Source of the DNA: Lactobacillus helveticus DSM 20075 = CGMCC 1.1877
GTDB lineage: Bacteria; Bacillota; Bacilli; Lactobacillales; Lactobacillaceae
NCBI RefSeq assembly: GCF_000160855.1
Contig: NZ_GG700752.1
Location: 642,926-663,848 of the forward strand
DNA length: 20,923 bases
Direction: 5' to 3'
Every line of letters begins with the position of its first letter. Position 1 is the first letter of the stretch. This document shows, piece after piece, positions 8,855 to 16,801 of this stretch. Both the position numbers and the translations under genes were made by a program. The notes beneath the pieces were generated by a model. The model was not told the DNA's origin. It was given only the letters and a program-made list of their open reading frames with translations, and did not search any database.

Positions 8855-9243
8855 TGGATTTTGAAAGACAAACACCAGTAACTGTGCAGGCATTTCACTA
8901 TGATTTGGTTGATGAAGACACTGCACCAAAAAGTGATGTCAGAACTGGTATCCAAAAATTAGATGTAAGTCAAGATGATGAACATTCAGAAAAAAATGGC
9001 AGCTATTATGATGTAGCCGTATTTTATGATGTAATTCCTGCACCAGCTGAATTTAGAGTAAGCGGAACTATTCACCAAGTTGTTCAATTAAAGGATTATC
9101 ATGGTGATGGTTCTGATATTAGTAGTGCAGATTGGCAACTTTTAAGTCGACCATTGGTTGAATATATTGAAACTTTAACGTATGAAGTAACGCAAGTAAC
9201 TTTTGACCAACCGGTTAACTTGAACTTTAAAGCTAATTTTTAA
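8854..9243 (+). CDS. DUF1149 family protein
   Basis: A small soluble acidic protein of 129 residues that matches the DUF1149 family found in lactobacilli, streptococci and enterococci. That family is generally described as having a SecB-like fold, but no function is established. Visible features are a beta-rich pattern (YDVAVFYDVIPAPAEFRVSGTI, TYEVTQVTF), a central loop (KDYHGDGSDIS), a conserved SRPLVEYIETLTYEVTQVT region, and a C-terminal VNLNFKANF. No signal peptide or membrane segment is seen. The start codon overlaps the trmL stop by one base, and ftsK begins 20 bases later, so it is most likely translated from the trmL-ftsK transcript. By family resemblance to SecB it might be a chaperone-like protein; that is inference only. 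Confidence 0.8.
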   Translation: MDFERQTPVTVQAFHYDLVDEDTAPKSDVRTGIQKLDVSQDDEHSEKNGSYYDVAVFYDVIPAPAEFRVSGTIHQVVQLKDYHGDGSDISSADWQLLSRPLVEYIETLTYEVTQVTFDQPVNLNFKANF

Positions 9244-9263
9244 TCACTAATTAGGGTGAGTAC

Positions 9264-11681
9264 ATGCCTGCAAAAAGGAAAAAGAGAAAGATAAAAAAGA
9301 CACATTCTAATAAGAAAACAGCTAAAAAACAAAATTTAGAGTGGAGTATTTTAGGGCTAGTATTTATTTTGCTAGCTATTTTTGCCTTTGTAAGATTCGG
9401 TATTTTAGGCAAGCAAATTGCAAATTTAATCCGCTTATTTTTTGGTGATTCATATTTATTGGCAGCAAGTTTATTGGCTCTTTTTGGGTTAGTAAATTTA
9501 ATTTATAATCAACCCGTTCGTCTGTCTATTAAACGTATCATAGGGCTTTCTTTAACTTTTATTGGTATTTTATTGATTCAAAGCAATTTGTACTATGAAC
9601 ATGAATTGGTTAATAGCAATTTTTTGAATTCATTTTGGCACGCTATGACCGCGGAGTTTGCTCGCGCAGGCGTGACAGAGAGCGTAGGCGGCGGTCTGAT
9701 TGGATCGTTAGGTTATCAAATCTTTTATCCATTATTAGGACAAATTGGAATCAAAGTCTTTGCTGTTTTGTTAATTCCGATTGGAATTTTAATGTTTTTT
9801 GATGTGAAATTTAGAACTATCATTGAAAAATTTCAATCAATCAGCCAATTATTTATTCAAAAGAATAAAACAGTTGGTGTTAAATTAAAGGATAAATACA
9901 GCGATGTATTGGAAAAACGAAAGCAAAGACAAGCAAATGCTGATCAAGATAAAAATATTTTTCCAGATGTCGCAGATTTTGATTCTGATAATAATGAGGA
10001 AGATACTACTGAACCGGCAAGTGAAGATGTACCTGTTGAATCTGAGGCTGACTCAGAACCGGTTTCGGAACCGCAAATTCAAATCGCTACACAGCATGAA
10101 GAACCTGAAAGCAAAGACTTGCCAAAGTCCCATTCTTTTACTCAGGAAGATCAAAAGCTAGTACAAGAATTAGCTAATGTAGATCATGGCGAATTAAAGA
10201 CAGATACGGTAGTTAATAAATCATATAAAAAACCACCATTGAATTTGCTTGATCCAATTAAATCGACTGATCAAAGTACGGATCGAGATTTGATTAAGAA
10301 AAATACTCAGGTTTTGCAATCTACTTTTAAGAGTTTTGGCGTAAAAGTAATCATTAAAAAGGCGATTTTAGGACCTACTATTACGCGTTATGAAGTTCAA
10401 CCGGCTGTTGGTGTAAAAGTTAGTCGGATTGTTAATTTAGCTGATGATTTAGCTTTGGCACTAGCAGCAAAGGATATTAGAATTGAAGCTCCAATTCCAG
10501 GGAAACCATTTATTGGAATTGAAGTACCTAACCAAACAACTTCAGTTGTATCTTTTAAAGATGTAATGGAACATCAAGATGTAAAAGCAAAAAAGGATCC
10601 AATTAATGTGCCATTAGGTAAGGATGTCACTGGCAGCACTATTTCTGCTAACTTAGCTAAGATGCCGCACTTGTTAATAGCTGGTTCTACAGGTTCTGGT
10701 AAGTCTGTAGCCATTAACACTATTTTGACAAGTATTTTGATGAAATCTCGACCAGAAGATGTAAAGCTAGTTTTAATTGATCCCAAAATGGTAGAACTTT
10801 CCGTTTATAACGGAGTACCGCATTTGTTAATTCCAGTTGTGACAGATGCTAAGCTGGCTTCTAATGCATTGCGCAAAGTAGTTAAAGAAATGGAACGTCG
10901 ATATAAACTGTTTGCGGCAGGCGGCGTACGCAACATGGGTGAATATAACCAGAAAGTTGCTGAAAACAATCAAGATAAATCTAAGCCTGCCATGAAGCCA
11001 TTGCCATATATTTTAGTAGTTGTTGACGAACTTAGTGACTTAATGATGGTTGGTGGTCATGATGTTGAAGGAGCAATTGTCCGTTTAGGTCAAATGGCTC
11101 GTGCTGCCGGAATCCATATGATTTTAGCTACTCAGCGTCCAAGTGTAGATGTTATTACGGGATTGATTAAAGCCAATGTTCCATCTCGTATTTCTTTTGC
11201 TGTATCTAGTGGTGTAGATTCTAGAACTATTCTGGATCAGACCGGAGCTGAAAAACTCTTAGGTCGTGGTGATATGCTTTATATGCCAATTGGTGCTTCA
11301 AAGCCTGAACGTATTCAAGGTGCTTATATTGCTAGTGATGAAGTTGAACGCGTAATCGATTGGGTAAAGAAGCAGCAAAAAGTTGATTATGATGAGACAA
11401 TGATTCCTAAGAAGGGTGATAATTCATCTGCTTCTAGTGATGAAAATGATGAACCAGAAGATGAGTTCTATAATCAAGCTGTTGATTTGGTTCGTCGTCA
11501 GCAAACAGCAAGTGTTTCTATGCTGCAGAGATGCTTCAGAATCGGTTATAATCGTGCTGCAAGAATAGTTGATGAGATGGAAGCTAAAGGAATCGTGGGG
11601 CCTTCTGAGGGCTCAAAACCACGTCAAGTATTAGTCCCACCAGTAAAGAATGAAGGTAATGGAAATAATGCTAATGACTAA
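9264..11681 (+). CDS. ftsK: DNA translocase FtsK/SpoIIIE
   Basis: Septum-located, ATP-driven double-stranded DNA pump that clears chromosomes from the closing division site and helps resolve dimers. At 805 residues it has the usual Firmicute size. The N-terminus is strongly basic (residues 2-25), followed by four membrane helices between about 27 and 180. An acidic, low-conservation linker covers about 200-330. The motor has Walker A GSTGSGKS at 474-481 and Walker B ILVVVDE ending at D588-E589. The motor core also carries QMARAAGIHMILATQRPS. A C-terminal winged-helix gamma domain (about 740-795; SVSMLQRCFRIGYNRAARI) would read polarity sequences. Start: ATG 9264, with AGGGTGAG upstream. The 3' end overlaps the start region of the next gene, consistent with an operon. 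Confidence 0.96.
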   Translation: MPAKRKKRKIKKTHSNKKTAKKQNLEWSILGLVFILLAIFAFVRFGILGKQIANLIRLFFGDSYLLAASLLALFGLVNLIYNQPVRLSIKRIIGLSLTFIGILLIQSNLYYEHELVNSNFLNSFWHAMTAEFARAGVTESVGGGLIGSLGYQIFYPLLGQIGIKVFAVLLIPIGILMFFDVKFRTIIEKFQSISQLFIQKNKTVGVKLKDKYSDVLEKRKQRQANADQDKNIFPDVADFDSDNNEEDTTEPASEDVPVESEADSEPVSEPQIQIATQHEEPESKDLPKSHSFTQEDQKLVQELANVDHGELKTDTVVNKSYKKPPLNLLDPIKSTDQSTDRDLIKKNTQVLQSTFKSFGVKVIIKKAILGPTITRYEVQPAVGVKVSRIVNLADDLALALAAKDIRIEAPIPGKPFIGIEVPNQTTSVVSFKDVMEHQDVKAKKDPINVPLGKDVTGSTISANLAKMPHLLIAGSTGSGKSVAINTILTSILMKSRPEDVKLVLIDPKMVELSVYNGVPHLLIPVVTDAKLASNALRKVVKEMERRYKLFAAGGVRNMGEYNQKVAENNQDKSKPAMKPLPYILVVVDELSDLMMVGGHDVEGAIVRLGQMARAAGIHMILATQRPSVDVITGLIKANVPSRISFAVSSGVDSRTILDQTGAEKLLGRGDMLYMPIGASKPERIQGAYIASDEVERVIDWVKKQQKVDYDETMIPKKGDNSSASSDENDEPEDEFYNQAVDLVRRQQTASVSMLQRCFRIGYNRAARIVDEMEAKGIVGPSEGSKPRQVLVPPVKNEGNGNNAND

Positions 11682-12882
11682 TATTACGATTAGAAAAAAT
11701 AAAAAATTTACGACAGCCGCGTTGGGCTGTTTTTTGCGTTTACCACTGACAAGCCATAATCTAGCCTTTGCAAGTTTGTTGTCACGGCTGCAGTCAAATA
11801 CTAGTATGTTTTATCCTCAAATTGCAGAACAGACTAGAAGATTAGCTGATCTCTATGATTTGCAACTAGATATAATGCCTCAGCTTTTTGGCAAAGAAAT
11901 AATTTTGACTTATTATGCTAATTTTGTCGAACCAACTGAGATATTGGATCCAGAATATGTATATCAAGAAATAATTCAAACGGTAAGTGAAATTATCACT
12001 AAACCGGATTGTACGCCTAAATTGCTGGCTTATGCTAAAAAACAACTAGAGGATGATTATCGTGAATTAATGCAGCAGCCTGCTAATTATGCTATCGATC
12101 GCTTTTTTAAACTATGGTATCGAGATCAGCCGGATTATGCCGAAAATTTCATGGGACCAATTGATGAAATTCAAAATGCAACGGTCGATGAAGTAAATCA
12201 TTATATTGAAGGTTTGCGGGATGTCCCTGTAGCTGTAGTGGGTATGGGACGTGATCACAAATTGATGACGAAACTTGCCAAGTTTTATTTTACGCAAGCT
12301 GGTATTATTAAAAATTTCCAAACTTCTGGTTTAACTATTCCTGCTAGCCAAAATTTGATTGAAAAAGTTGATGAACAAGGCAATAGTCAAGCCCAATTAT
12401 TAATGGGATTTGGCATTGATCATGCAATTAATTACCAAGAACAGATTATTGGCTTGCTTTTAAGTCAATATTTAGCTGGTGATCAATCGTCTAAGTTATT
12501 TAGCAAAATTCGTGAAGAATTAGGTGCAGCTTATGCTGTAGAAGCTAGTTGTTTTGCAAATAATTCTTTATTTTTAATCAATGCGGGCTTAGATCCTGAT
12601 CAAGTAAATGCAGCTAAACAAGTTGTGTTAGCTGAAATGCAAGCCTTAGCTGATGGCAACGTAGATGAAGAACTTTTTAAGAAGTCTCAAAAAGCTTTAT
12701 ACAGAAATACTAGAATTGGATTGGATAGTCAAAACTGGCAGATGGGTCAAGCCTTCCGAGGAGAACTATTTTCAGATTATTTAGATTTTGATCGAGAGAC
12801 TGCTATTAAAAAAGCTACGACGCGTCAATTAGTTAATTTTGTTCAAAATTTATTCTTTAATGAAAGCTATATTTTAAAATGA
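11668..12882 (+). CDS. ymfF: M16-like peptidase homologue YmfF (EF-P modification-associated), probably inactive
   Basis: About 404 residues, with the two-domain M16 fold pattern and no HxxEH zinc motif in the N-terminal half. It is therefore probably a non-catalytic partner. Recognisable segments are LSRLQSNTSM near the start, FMGPIDEIQNATVDEVNHYI in the middle, and the C-terminal M16 pattern SKLFSKIREELGAAYAVEAS. Together with the next gene it matches the Bacillus YmfF-YmfH pair, which is named for association with EF-P 5-aminopentanol modification; the biochemical role is not settled. Several in-frame ATGs are possible. 11668 is chosen because AAGG (11653-11656) lies 11 bases upstream; 11674 is nearly as good, and 11650 lacks a ribosome site. 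It overlaps the ftsK end by 14 bases and ymfH by 4 bases (ATGA). Confidence 0.85.
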   Translation: MLMTNITIRKNKKFTTAALGCFLRLPLTSHNLAFASLLSRLQSNTSMFYPQIAEQTRRLADLYDLQLDIMPQLFGKEIILTYYANFVEPTEILDPEYVYQEIIQTVSEIITKPDCTPKLLAYAKKQLEDDYRELMQQPANYAIDRFFKLWYRDQPDYAENFMGPIDEIQNATVDEVNHYIEGLRDVPVAVVGMGRDHKLMTKLAKFYFTQAGIIKNFQTSGLTIPASQNLIEKVDEQGNSQAQLLMGFGIDHAINYQEQIIGLLLSQYLAGDQSSKLFSKIREELGAAYAVEASCFANNSLFLINAGLDPDQVNAAKQVVLAEMQALADGNVDEELFKKSQKALYRNTRIGLDSQNWQMGQAFRGELFSDYLDFDRETAIKKATTRQLVNFVQNLFFNESYILK

Positions 12883-14135
12883 TTACACCAAAAATTATTA
12901 AAAGAGAATATAAATCTGGTTTTAAAGCAGAGATTATCCTAAAGCCACATTTTTATCAACGTTTTTTTGGTATTATTATTGATTTTGGCAGCAGTGATCC
13001 ACAAAAAGTAGCAGGATCTGCTCATTTTTTGGAACATAAATTATTTGCTAAAAAAGATGGCGATCTTTCTGCACAATTTGAAGAGATTGGGGCTGATGTC
13101 AATGCATTTACCTCATTTAATGAAACAATGTTTTATTGCAGTGGGATTGAACATACGCCTAAGATGATTGAGTTGTTGTTCAGATTAGTAGGAGAGCCTT
13201 ATTTTACTAAACAAAATATTGCTAAAGAGGCTCCTATAATTGAGCAAGAATTAGCGATGTACCAAGATGATCCTATGTGGAAAGTAAACAATGCAATTAT
13301 GACAAGCATGTTTGGTCATTCTAATTTAGGAACTGAAGTAGTAGGTACTAAGGAATCGATTAATCAGGTAACTAAGCAAAATTTGACTAAAGTTTATACA
13401 GAAAATTATGTGCCTACTAAAATGCAGTTTGTTGCTTGTGGAGATTTTTCAGATAACCAAGTTCGCACAATTTTGCGCCAAGTAGGGAAATTGCAAGCTA
13501 AGTATTTGGCTGATCGTAAGGCAGTTAGTGCTCCAATAGTTAAACCTACGGGTGAATTTTCAGATCAAGCTTTATCGACCGGAGGAAATTCTAGAGCTTT
13601 CGGATTAGGAATTCGCTTTGAAAACTTTAAGAAAGTATTATCAAGTTCTGATTTAACTCAAATTCTGTTAGAAATAATGTTAGAATCAAAACTAAGCGTG
13701 ATGAGTCCTTGGTTTGAAAGAATGCGCAAAGAAGGGCTGTTGGCCAATCCTTTGCAAATTTCAGTTAATTATACTAGACAAGGCGATTTTGCCACTATTT
13801 TCGGAGTTAGTGCAGATAGTCAAAGAATAATTGAGGAAATTAAGCGAGTTTTAACTCAGCCTGTGGATCCAAATTCTGAACAATATCGCTTTATTAAAGA
13901 TAATTTCGTTTTGCAGAAGAAAGAATGGCTGGCACGAACTATTCGAACAATGAATAATCTTTCATATTTGGCAATTGAAATGATTGAAGAAAGTCTTGAT
14001 CATGAAGATTTACAACTTAATTTGTTAAAGTTGCAGACAATGGGATTTGAAGAATTTGATCAAATTTGTCAAAAGCTAATGAAAGATAGCACAATTTGTT
14101 CAGCTTATTTAAACTCTAAAGGAGAAGAAAAATAA
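12879..14135 (+). CDS. ymfH: M16 family zinc peptidase YmfH (EF-P modification-associated)
   Basis: A 418-residue M16 (pitrilysin/mitochondrial processing peptidase type) protein. Unlike its upstream neighbour it keeps the inverted zinc motif HxxEH (HFLEH, residues 49-53). A downstream acidic segment EAPIIEQELAMY (117-128) can supply the third ligand, with E122 or E124 as candidates. The following DVNAFTSFNETMFYCSG is also typical of active M16 enzymes. An active and an inactive M16 subunit usually form a heterodimer, so YmfF-YmfH pairing is likely. The start overlaps the ymfF stop (ATGA at 12879-12882), and the stop directly abuts the next ATG, so the three genes are probably translationally coupled. 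No signal peptide is seen, so action in the cytoplasm is inferred. The substrate is unknown. Confidence 0.9.
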   Translation: MITPKIIKREYKSGFKAEIILKPHFYQRFFGIIIDFGSSDPQKVAGSAHFLEHKLFAKKDGDLSAQFEEIGADVNAFTSFNETMFYCSGIEHTPKMIELLFRLVGEPYFTKQNIAKEAPIIEQELAMYQDDPMWKVNNAIMTSMFGHSNLGTEVVGTKESINQVTKQNLTKVYTENYVPTKMQFVACGDFSDNQVRTILRQVGKLQAKYLADRKAVSAPIVKPTGEFSDQALSTGGNSRAFGLGIRFENFKKVLSSSDLTQILLEIMLESKLSVMSPWFERMRKEGLLANPLQISVNYTRQGDFATIFGVSADSQRIIEEIKRVLTQPVDPNSEQYRFIKDNFVLQKKEWLARTIRTMNNLSYLAIEMIEESLDHEDLQLNLLKLQTMGFEEFDQICQKLMKDSTICSAYLNSKGEEK

Positions 14136-14871
14136 ATGAAGCGCGCTATTGTGTTTGGGGCTACGGGCGGTATTGGACAAGCAATCTGTCAAGATTTAGC
14201 CGAAAGTGGCTGGTCTCTTTATTTGCACTATAATTCCAAAGAGAAAACTGCAGAAGAATTAGTTCAAAAATTATTTGCTAAATATCCTAAACAGGATTTT
14301 ATGCCAATAAAATTAAATTTTGAAACTGATGATGCGCAATTAAGCAAATTTGTGAAAAATTTGTTGCCAGTAAACGCAGTGATTTTTGCCCAAGGGGTCA
14401 CTAATTACGGTTTTCTAGGGGATGAAGATCTTGAGAATATTACGAGATTGATAAATATTAATCTAACTGTACCAATTAAACTAACTAAATTGTTAGAGCC
14501 CCAGTTAATGAAACAAGATTTTAGTCGAATCGTTTACTTAGGATCGGTTTATGGAGGCTATGGTAGTGCCTTAGAATCAGTATATAGTGCAACCAAAGGT
14601 GGATTAAGTCGTTTTGCGCAGGCTTATGCACGTGAAGTAGCATCAAATAATTTGACGGTTAATGTAATTGCACCAGGTGCTGTGAAGACGAGCATGAATA
14701 GTATTTTCTCAGAAGATACTATTCAGGAAGTTCAAGAAGAGATTCCAGTTGGACGTTGGGCCGATGGAAGATGGAAAAGATATTTCATATTGGATTAAAG
14801 TATTGCTCGATAAACGCAGCAATTATCTCACTGGACAAACAATTTATGTTACCGGCGGCTGGCTTTTATAA
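14136..14871 (+). pseudogene. ymfI: SDR-family reductase YmfI, frameshifted by a 7-bp tandem duplication
   Basis: Short-chain dehydrogenase related to FabG. The Bacillus YmfI orthologue is reported to reduce 5-aminopentanone-EF-P to the 5-aminopentanol form. The N-terminal cofactor motif GATGGIG (8-14), catalytic S137, and YSATK with Y150/K154 are all intact. The unit GATGGAA occurs twice in tandem at 14763-14769 and 14770-14776. This shifts the frame after residue 211, adds nine foreign residues and stops at 14796-14798 (220 residues). Removing one copy restores a frame that reads ...GRWADGKDISYWIKVLLD... and ends TGQTIYVTGGWLL at 14871. The restored length is 242 residues, normal for the family. 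The lost 31 residues include the conserved C-terminal strand that packs against partner subunits in SDR tetramers, so loss of function is likely but not certain. An assembly error is the main alternative. Confidence 0.88.
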
Positions 14872-14896
14872 CTAAGAAGTTGTAAACGAGATTTTA

Positions 14897-14905
14897 TGGT
14901 ATACT
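14897..14905 (+). promoter_or_regulatory. Extended -10 promoter upstream of rodZ
   Basis: TGGTATACT (14897-14905) is an extended -10 box (TGnTATAAT with one mismatch), 34 bases before the rodZ start. TTGTAA at 14880-14885 is -35-like but only 14 bases away. It suggests rodZ-pgsA has its own promoter in addition to any read-through from the ymf genes. Confidence 0.6.
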
Positions 14906-14938
14906 CAATTTGTTAAATTTAATTTTGAAGGGGTTAAT

Positions 14939-15922
14939 ATGGCAGACATCGGAGAGAAATTAAAGAGCGCTAGAGAGGCAAAAGGACTTTCAATTGAAGA
15001 TATCGAAAAGGCAACTAAGATTCAAAGCAGATATCTGACAGCAATTGAAAAGGATGAATTTGATAAGCTTCCTGGTGACTTTTATGTTAGAGCATTTATT
15101 CGCCAATACGCTCAAGTAGTTGGATTAGATGGGAAAGAGCTACTCAGCGATTATCATGAGGATGTTCCAGAAGCGGATCCTGATGAATATGTAGGAAATT
15201 CAATTGACAATAAGAGCGAAGATGTTCGTGAAACCACAAATAACAAGAAGAATTTGTGGAAAAATTACTTGCCTCGAATTGCGATTGCATTAGGCGTAAT
15301 TATTGTAATTTTAGTTGTGTACGCATTGTATGCACATATTTCATCAAGTGGTCAGCATAATGTGGCTGATAATAGTGGTGTAACTGTTTCATCACAAAAG
15401 ACATCATCCTCATCTTCTAAGAAGAAGACTAAGCCAGTTGCTGTAAGTGCAGTTAAAATTAAGAAGATTAATGATAACGAATATCGTGTTCTTGGTCTTA
15501 AGAAGAATCGCCGTTTAGTTGTTAAAGCAGGTTCAACTCAAAACACTTCTGCAGGCGTACAAATTAATGGCAATGCAAATAGCTGGCAAGGAACTTTAAT
15601 TGCTAAGCAAAAGCATACCTTTACTTTGCCTTCAAACGCTGAACGTGTTGTAATTACCTTAGGCAATGACAATGGAAGCTCAATTAAGATTGGTGGCAAG
15701 AAGGTACCATACGTACCAAATAATAGCTACAGAACAATTACTTTGTTAATTGGAAAAGCTAAGAAGACTACTACTCATCAAACTAATGATAATAATAGTC
15801 AAAATGGTACAACTAGTGACAATAATACTAATAACAGTAATACTACTACTCAAAATCAAAATCAAACTCAGAGTAGCTCTACTACTAGACACAATACTCA
15901 AACTAGTCACCAACAATCATAA
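14939..15922 (+). CDS. rodZ: RodZ-like protein with N-terminal HTH and transmembrane helix (YmfM family), tail shortened
   Basis: Membrane-anchored cell-shape protein of the RodZ/YmfM type. A Cro/CI-like helix-turn-helix (HTH_25) covers about residues 1-70 (KLKSAREAKGLSIEDIEKAT, GDFYVRAFIRQYAQVVGLD), which in RodZ binds MreB rather than DNA. One membrane helix follows at about 112-133, then a Ser/Lys-rich linker (about 140-165). An extracytoplasmic DUF4115-like beta domain covers about 170-275. The tail is very rich in Thr, Gln, Asn and Ser. The start is supported by GAAGGGG just upstream. The stop TAA at 15920-15922 falls inside the low-complexity tail. The same frame continues for 46 more codons of the same composition to 16063, so the original protein was probably about 374 residues. 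The folded domains are complete, so the 327-residue product is probably functional. Confidence 0.87.
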   Translation: MADIGEKLKSAREAKGLSIEDIEKATKIQSRYLTAIEKDEFDKLPGDFYVRAFIRQYAQVVGLDGKELLSDYHEDVPEADPDEYVGNSIDNKSEDVRETTNNKKNLWKNYLPRIAIALGVIIVILVVYALYAHISSSGQHNVADNSGVTVSSQKTSSSSSKKKTKPVAVSAVKIKKINDNEYRVLGLKKNRRLVVKAGSTQNTSAGVQINGNANSWQGTLIAKQKHTFTLPSNAERVVITLGNDNGSSIKIGGKKVPYVPNNSYRTITLLIGKAKKTTTHQTNDNNSQNGTTSDNNTNNSNTTTQNQNQTQSSSTTRHNTQTSHQQS

Positions 15923-16063
15923 ACTACTCAAAGCAGTCAAACAAGACAAAGTAGTCAAACACAACAATCATCTACTACCCAATCATCAACAACCACTACG
16001 CAAAATAATAATGCCGGTAGAAACGATAATGGCGGCAGTGGCAATGAAAATAATGGCAATTAA
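15923..16063 (+). other. Cut-off remainder of the rodZ low-complexity tail
   Basis: In the rodZ frame the codons after the TAA continue without a break as Thr/Gln/Ser-rich and then Asn/Gly-rich residues (TTQSSQTRQSSQ..., ending NENNGN). They close with TAA at 16061-16063, just before the pgsA ribosome site. This stretch has no start codon or ribosome site of its own. It is best explained as the former C-terminus of rodZ, separated by a nonsense change such as CAA to TAA. Confidence 0.75.
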
Positions 16064-16085
16064 AGCTTAGGAGAAAATAAGAAGA

Positions 16086-16646
16086 ATGAATTTACCTAAT
16101 AAACTTACTGTTTTTAGAATCTTTTTGATTCCAGTATTTATGTTAATTATAATTTTTGGTGGCAATGCTCATACTGAAGTAGCTGGTTCAACCGTAGTTT
16201 GGAGCTGGGTAATTGCAGCTATTATTTTTGCTGTAGCTTCAGCTACTGACTGGTTCGATGGTCATATTGCTCGTTCACGCAACATGGTAACCAATTTTGG
16301 TAAGTTTGCTGATCCATTGGCAGACAAGATGTTGACTATGACAGCATTCATCTTCTTGGTTAAATTGAAGCTTGCTCCAGCTTGGATTGTAGCTATTATT
16401 GTTTGTCGTGAATTAGCTGTTACTGGTTTACGTTTGATTTTGGCTGAAAACAAGGGTCAAGTTTTAGCAGCTAAGATGCCAGGTAAGATTAAGACCACTT
16501 GCCAAATGTTATCAATTATCTTCTTGTTAATCGGTAACTTCTGGCACATTGGTACTATTTTGCTTTGGCTTGCATTGATCTTTACTATTTACTCAGGATA
16601 TGATTACTTCCACCAATCATGGGGCGTATTTAAAGGATCTATGTAA
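16086..16646 (+). CDS. pgsA: CDP-diacylglycerol--glycerol-3-phosphate 3-phosphatidyltransferase
   Basis: Integral membrane enzyme that makes phosphatidylglycerophosphate from CDP-diacylglycerol and glycerol-3-phosphate, the committed step to phosphatidylglycerol and cardiolipin. The 186-residue protein has the complete CDP-alcohol phosphotransferase motif, D58-G59-x2-A62-R63-x8-G72-x3-D76-x3-D80, with all three metal-binding aspartates. It starts MNLPNKLTVFRIFLIPVF, as family members do, and has helices at about 8-25, 35-53, 85-105 and 140-175. Ribosome site TTAGGAG lies at about 16068-16074. It follows the rodZ tail closely, as in B. subtilis, where ymfM precedes pgsA. It ends at a clear terminator, so it is the last gene of the rodZ-pgsA unit. 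Confidence 0.95.
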   Translation: MNLPNKLTVFRIFLIPVFMLIIIFGGNAHTEVAGSTVVWSWVIAAIIFAVASATDWFDGHIARSRNMVTNFGKFADPLADKMLTMTAFIFLVKLKLAPAWIVAIIVCRELAVTGLRLILAENKGQVLAAKMPGKIKTTCQMLSIIFLLIGNFWHIGTILLWLALIFTIYSGYDYFHQSWGVFKGSM

Positions 16647-16661
16647 AATTAAAGATAAATT

Positions 16662-16697
16662 AAAAGAAGTAGAAAATTGCTTCTTTTTTTTATTTTC
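16662..16697 (+). terminator. Terminator after pgsA
   Basis: AAAAGAAG (16662-16669) pairs with CTTCTTTT (16680-16687) around a 10-base loop, followed by a run of T residues. It separates the rodZ-pgsA unit from recA. Confidence 0.75.
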
Positions 16698-16749
16698 TCA
16701 GAAAAAAATTGCCCTTTTTTGCGTATTTAATAGTGTAGGCTAAATACTT

Positions 16750-16763
16750 TGAACGTTAGTTTG
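16750..16763 (+). promoter_or_regulatory. Possible LexA (SOS) box upstream of recA
   Basis: TGAACGTTAGTTTG resembles the Gram-positive LexA consensus CGAACRNRYGTTYG. GAAC and GTTTG are at the correct spacing; the first base and two central positions differ. Its place before recA supports an SOS role, but the match is imperfect and it lies upstream of the best -35 candidate rather than over it. Confidence 0.45.
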
Positions 16764-16771
16764 TATATTGC

Positions 16772-16801
16772 TTGCAAAGTAGATAATGATCAAAGTATAC
16801 T
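16772..16801 (+). promoter_or_regulatory. recA promoter
   Basis: TTGCAA (16772-16777) and TATACT (16796-16801) are 18 bases apart, matching 4 of 6 and 5 of 6 consensus positions. The recA ribosome site GGAGG is at 16821-16825. The 184-base pgsA-recA interval also holds three copies of CAAAGTA (one inverted), described under findings. Confidence 0.6.

Noticed and set aside
14136..14798. The 220-residue SDR frame as a normal complete gene
   Set aside because: The perfect 7-bp tandem repeat and the restored family C-terminus after removing one copy show it is a frameshifted version.
15780..16060. Possible short tandem repeat or CRISPR-like array
   Set aside because: The repetition is of Gln/Thr/Ser/Asn codons within one reading frame, with no regular repeat-spacer structure.
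15750..16070. 106-residue + strand frame overlapping the end of rodZ
   Set aside because: An alternate-frame reading of low-complexity repeat DNA; the rodZ frame explains the composition better.
16723..16747. GTATTTA-N11-TAAATAC inverted repeat upstream of recA
   Set aside because: The arms are short and entirely A/T-rich apart from one G/C pair, so chance occurrence in this AT-rich DNA is likely.
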